From Halarchaeum rubridurum (GTDB lineage: Archaea > Halobacteriota > Halobacteria > Halobacteriales > Halobacteriaceae), in NCBI RefSeq assembly GCF_014647115.1, contig NZ_BMOO01000001.1, positions 248,001 to 312,000 of the forward strand: 64,000 bases of DNA. Direction: 5' to 3'. Positions 61,503 to 64,000 of this stretch are shown one piece after another. Below the pieces are notes generated by a model, which ran no database searches, had not been told where the DNA came from, and was given only the letters and a program-made list of their open reading frames with translations. The position numbers and the translations under genes are program-made. Within the stretch, counting starts at the first letter, position 1; every line of letters begins with the position of its first letter.

Positions 61503-63788
61503 ATGCCGACGACAGAGACATCTCCACCGACCGGACCGGAGCGCTACCTGAGCCGCGAGCTCAGCGAACTCGCCTTCCAGCGCCGCGTGCTCCACGAGGC
61601 GACGGACGACCGGAACCCCCTGCTCGAACGGGTGAAGTTCCTCGCCATCCTCACGCAGAACCTCGACGAGTTCTTCCAGAAGCGCGTCGGGCAACTCGAA
61701 CTGCAGGTCGCGGCGGGCGTGACGGAGCGGAGCGCGGACGGCCGCACGCCCGAGGCGGAACTCGACGAGGCCATCGAGCGTGCGACGGCGCTCTGCGAGC
61801 GGCAGGCGGCGTGCTACCGCGACCTCGTCGACGGCCCGCTCGCCGAGGCGGGGATCGAGATCGCGGCCTACGACGACCTCGACTCGGCGGCGCGGGCCGA
61901 CCTCCGCGAGCGCTTCGAGTCCGACGTACTCCCGATCCTCACGCCGCTAACGTTCGATCCCGCACACCCGTTCCCGCACATCTCGAACCTCAGCCTCTCC
62001 ATCGCCGTCTCGACGCGCGACGACGCCGGCGAGGACGACCTGACGTTCTCCCGAGTGAAGGTCCCGGGCAACCGCCCGCGGCTCCTCAACGTCGAGGGTG
62101 GGACGTTCGTCCCGATCGAGGGCGTCATCCGGCACAACCTCGATCTGCTCTTCCCGAACACCGAGATCGTTGACCACTCCGTCTTCCGCGTCACGCGGAA
62201 CGCGGAGGTGGCGGCGGGCGCGGACGACCCCGACGACCTGACGAGCCGCGTCGAGACCCTCCTCAGAGAGCGGCGGTTCGCCCGGGTGGTCCGCCTCGAC
62301 GTCGAGGCCGGCACGCCCGAGCGCGTCGTCGACCTCCTCCAGGACCAACTCGGCGTGGGTGAGCGCGAGACGTTCCGCCTCGACGGCCTGCTCGACTACC
62401 GGGGGCTGATGGCGCTCACGGACCTAGACCGGCCCGGGCTGAAACTCGACTCGTGGGAGCCCCGCGAACACCCGCGCCTCCCGGACACCCGGGAGTGCGA
62501 CGTCTTCGAGACGATCCGCGAGAAGGACGTCCTCGTCCACCACCCCTATCACTCGTTCCGGAAGACCGTCCAGCGCTTCCTCCGGGAGGCCGCCCGCGAC
62601 CCGGACGTCCTCGCCATCAAGGCCGCGATCTACCGGACGGCGCGGGACTCCGAGGTCGTCGAGGCGCTTATCGAGGCGGCGCGCAACGGCAAGCAGGTCG
62701 CGGTGATGGTCGAACTCACGGCGCGTTTCGACGAGGAGAACAACCTCCGGTGGGCGGACCGGCTGGAGGAGGAGGGCATCCACGTCGCCTACGGCACTAT
62801 CGGCTACAAGACGCACACGAAGACGGCGCTGGTCGTCCGCGAGGAGGACGAGGGGGTCCAGCTCTACTCGCACGTCGCCACCGGCAACTACCACGCGGAG
62901 ACCGCGGAGCGCTACGAAGACCTCGGGCTCCTCACGGCCGACCGCGAGATCGGTGACGACCTCGTTCGGCTGTTCAACTACTTCACGGGCCACTCGCTCC
63001 ACGAGCGCTACGAGGAGCTGTTGATCGCACCGACGACGATGCGCGAGCGCTTCGTCGAGCTGATCCGCCGCGAGGCCGCGCACGCGGAACGCGGCGAGGA
63101 CGCACGGATCACGGCGAAGATGAATCGCCTAGAGGACCCCGACGTGATCGACGAGCTGTACGCGGCCTCGCAGGCCGGCGTCGAGATCGACCTGCTCGTC
63201 CGGGACGTCTGCCGGCTCCGCCCCGGCGTCGAGGGACTCAGTGAGACGATCAGCGTTCGAAGCGTCGTCGGGCGGTTCCTCGAACACTCGCGCATCTACC
63301 GCTTCGAGAACGCGGCGGCGCGGGCGGAGCCGAAGGCGGCCGGCGACGGTGGCGGCGACGATGTGACTGGTGGTGGAAACGGTGAGACTGGGGGCGACGA
63401 TGTGACTAGCGACGGCGGCGGACGAGACGAGGACAGTCGGGCGTACTACATCGGGTCCGCGGACTGGATGACGCGTAACCTCGACGAGCGCGTGGAGGCC
63501 GTCGCGCCCGTCCACGACCCCGACCTTCGGGCGACGCTTGACGACGTGCTGGCGACGCTGTTCGCGGACAACCGCAAGGCGTGGGTGATGTCGGGCGACG
63601 GGACGTACGCCCTCGAACACCCGGCCGACGGCGACCCGGTCGTGAACGCCCAGGAGACGCTGATGGCGCGGGCGGCCGAGCGCGCGCCGTCGCGGGCCGC
63701 GGACTCCGAGGAGCCGACACGCCGGCTGACGCCGGAGGAGCTGAGCGAGGCCGTCGTCTCGGGGGCGCGGACGGAGGACGACGACTGA
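61503..63788 (+). CDS. ppk: Polyphosphate kinase 1
   Basis: PPK1 makes inorganic polyphosphate from ATP reversibly. The 761-residue protein has the N domain (RYLSRELSELAFQRRVLHEA, FLAILTQNLDEFFQKRVGQL), PHISNLSLSIAV, HPYHSFRKTVQRFLREAA, and the phospho-His loop LYSHVATGNYHAETAERYED. The second phospholipase D-like domain carries VRDVCRLRPGV and VVGRFLEHSRIYRFENA. Just before YYIGSADWMTRNLDERVE there is a 35-residue Gly/Asp-rich insertion with GGDDVT repeated twice, absent from standard PPK1. The C-terminus is longer than usual (acidic tail). It follows the metallophosphoesterase by 22 bases. Confidence 0.95.
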   Translation: MPTTETSPPTGPERYLSRELSELAFQRRVLHEATDDRNPLLERVKFLAILTQNLDEFFQKRVGQLELQVAAGVTERSADGRTPEAELDEAIERATALCERQAACYRDLVDGPLAEAGIEIAAYDDLDSAARADLRERFESDVLPILTPLTFDPAHPFPHISNLSLSIAVSTRDDAGEDDLTFSRVKVPGNRPRLLNVEGGTFVPIEGVIRHNLDLLFPNTEIVDHSVFRVTRNAEVAAGADDPDDLTSRVETLLRERRFARVVRLDVEAGTPERVVDLLQDQLGVGERETFRLDGLLDYRGLMALTDLDRPGLKLDSWEPREHPRLPDTRECDVFETIREKDVLVHHPYHSFRKTVQRFLREAARDPDVLAIKAAIYRTARDSEVVEALIEAARNGKQVAVMVELTARFDEENNLRWADRLEEEGIHVAYGTIGYKTHTKTALVVREEDEGVQLYSHVATGNYHAETAERYEDLGLLTADREIGDDLVRLFNYFTGHSLHERYEELLIAPTTMRERFVELIRREAAHAERGEDARITAKMNRLEDPDVIDELYAASQAGVEIDLLVRDVCRLRPGVEGLSETISVRSVVGRFLEHSRIYRFENAAARAEPKAAGDGGGDDVTGGGNGETGGDDVTSDGGGRDEDSRAYYIGSADWMTRNLDERVEAVAPVHDPDLRATLDDVLATLFADNRKAWVMSGDGTYALEHPADGDPVVNAQETLMARAAERAPSRAADSEEPTRRLTPEELSEAVVSGARTEDDD

Positions 63789-63976
63789 CCGGGACGGCCG
63801 CGGGAACGACCGAGCGGCGACCCGGTGACGACTGAGTGACGAGGCGAAACGACGGCCGCGGGACTCCCCGAGAGGGGCCGCGGCGAGCGTCGGCGACGGC
63901 GGCGCGACCGGCCCCGAGCGGGCGCGGAACGAAAACAGCAGTCCTTTTAGGCGTTCGCCGGAACGCTCCGAACGAG
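63789..63976. other. Intergenic region with promoter of the next gene
   Basis: This gap of 188 bases after ppk contains a TATA-like CTTTTAG at 63944-63950, 30 bases before the next ATG. I see no further gene or repeat. Confidence 0.6.
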
Positions 63977-64000
63977 ATGAGCTACGAGTACGAGCAGATC
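63977..64000 (+). CDS. Start of an unidentified gene, cut by window end
   Basis: Eight codons (MSYEYEQI) start at the ATG 63977, about 30 bases after a TATA-like box, as for other leaderless genes here. This is too short to identify. Confidence 0.6.

Overview
This window is from the chromosome of a halophilic archaeon (class Halobacteria). It is very GC-rich with strong G/C at third codon positions, and the proteins are acidic. Many starts sit about 27-30 bases after a T/A-rich TATA-like box, which implies leaderless mRNAs. It also carries haloarchaeal hallmarks: Cdc48, RadB, SAMP1, GatD, an intron-containing elongator tRNA-Met, and a split trpDFEG operon. I cannot fix the genus. Almost all of the window is housekeeping or conserved haloarchaeal sequence. 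I see no CRISPR array, rRNA, intact insertion sequence or prophage.

Layout. 1-6.5 kb: a cut Cdc48-type AAA ATPase, larC, an RNase H/RuvC-like protein divergent from radB, and a CBS protein with a C-terminal domain resembling ribosome hibernation factors. 6.5-7.1 kb: a gene-poor patch of perfect hairpins ending at tRNA-Val(GAC), whose 3' end is repeated 139 bp away (possible integration scar). 7.2-11.1 kb: trpDFEG behind a promoter with helically phased TGTACA boxes. 11.7-21.5 kb: class II ribonucleotide reductase, small zinc proteins, membrane proteins, split tRNA-Met, an EamA permease, a CBS-pair protein and an RNase H-like protein. 21.6-24.1 kb: malic enzyme whose 3' end is tandemly triplicated in 118-bp steps. 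24.3-27.6 kb: a polar amino-acid ABC transporter (binding protein, permease, ATPase, permease).

27.6-37.2 kb: an isopentenyl-diphosphate isomerase-like Nudix protein lacking the usual catalytic Cys, a MoaB/folate-ligase-like pair, cupin, guaAb-pyrG, and two tandem zinc alcohol dehydrogenases with nearly identical core blocks. 37.2-42.1 kb: PspA, a membrane protein, Usp, an HPP membrane protein and thrS. 42.3-49.2 kb: a DgcA/DgcN-like pair (possible D-glutamate catabolism), a Vms1-like release-factor-fold protein, an ArsR-type HTH regulator, gatD and samp1. 49.2-54.7 kb: a potassium/stress block with two TrkA-C membrane proteins, a TVGYGD channel with an RCK domain, and an HPP-Usp fusion. 54.8-64 kb: uridine phosphorylase, DUF63, MtaB-type methylthiotransferase, a CDF transporter, HIT, a zinc-ribbon protein, Map, a metallophosphoesterase and polyphosphate kinase; the window ends at the first codons of another gene.

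Strongest leads: the phased TRP-like boxes, the repeated maeB tail, the tRNA-Val scar with its hairpins, the CBS-hibernation fusion, the RNase H-like partner of RadB, the Vms1-like protein, and the separate Usp+HPP pair matched by an HPP-Usp fusion 14 kb away.
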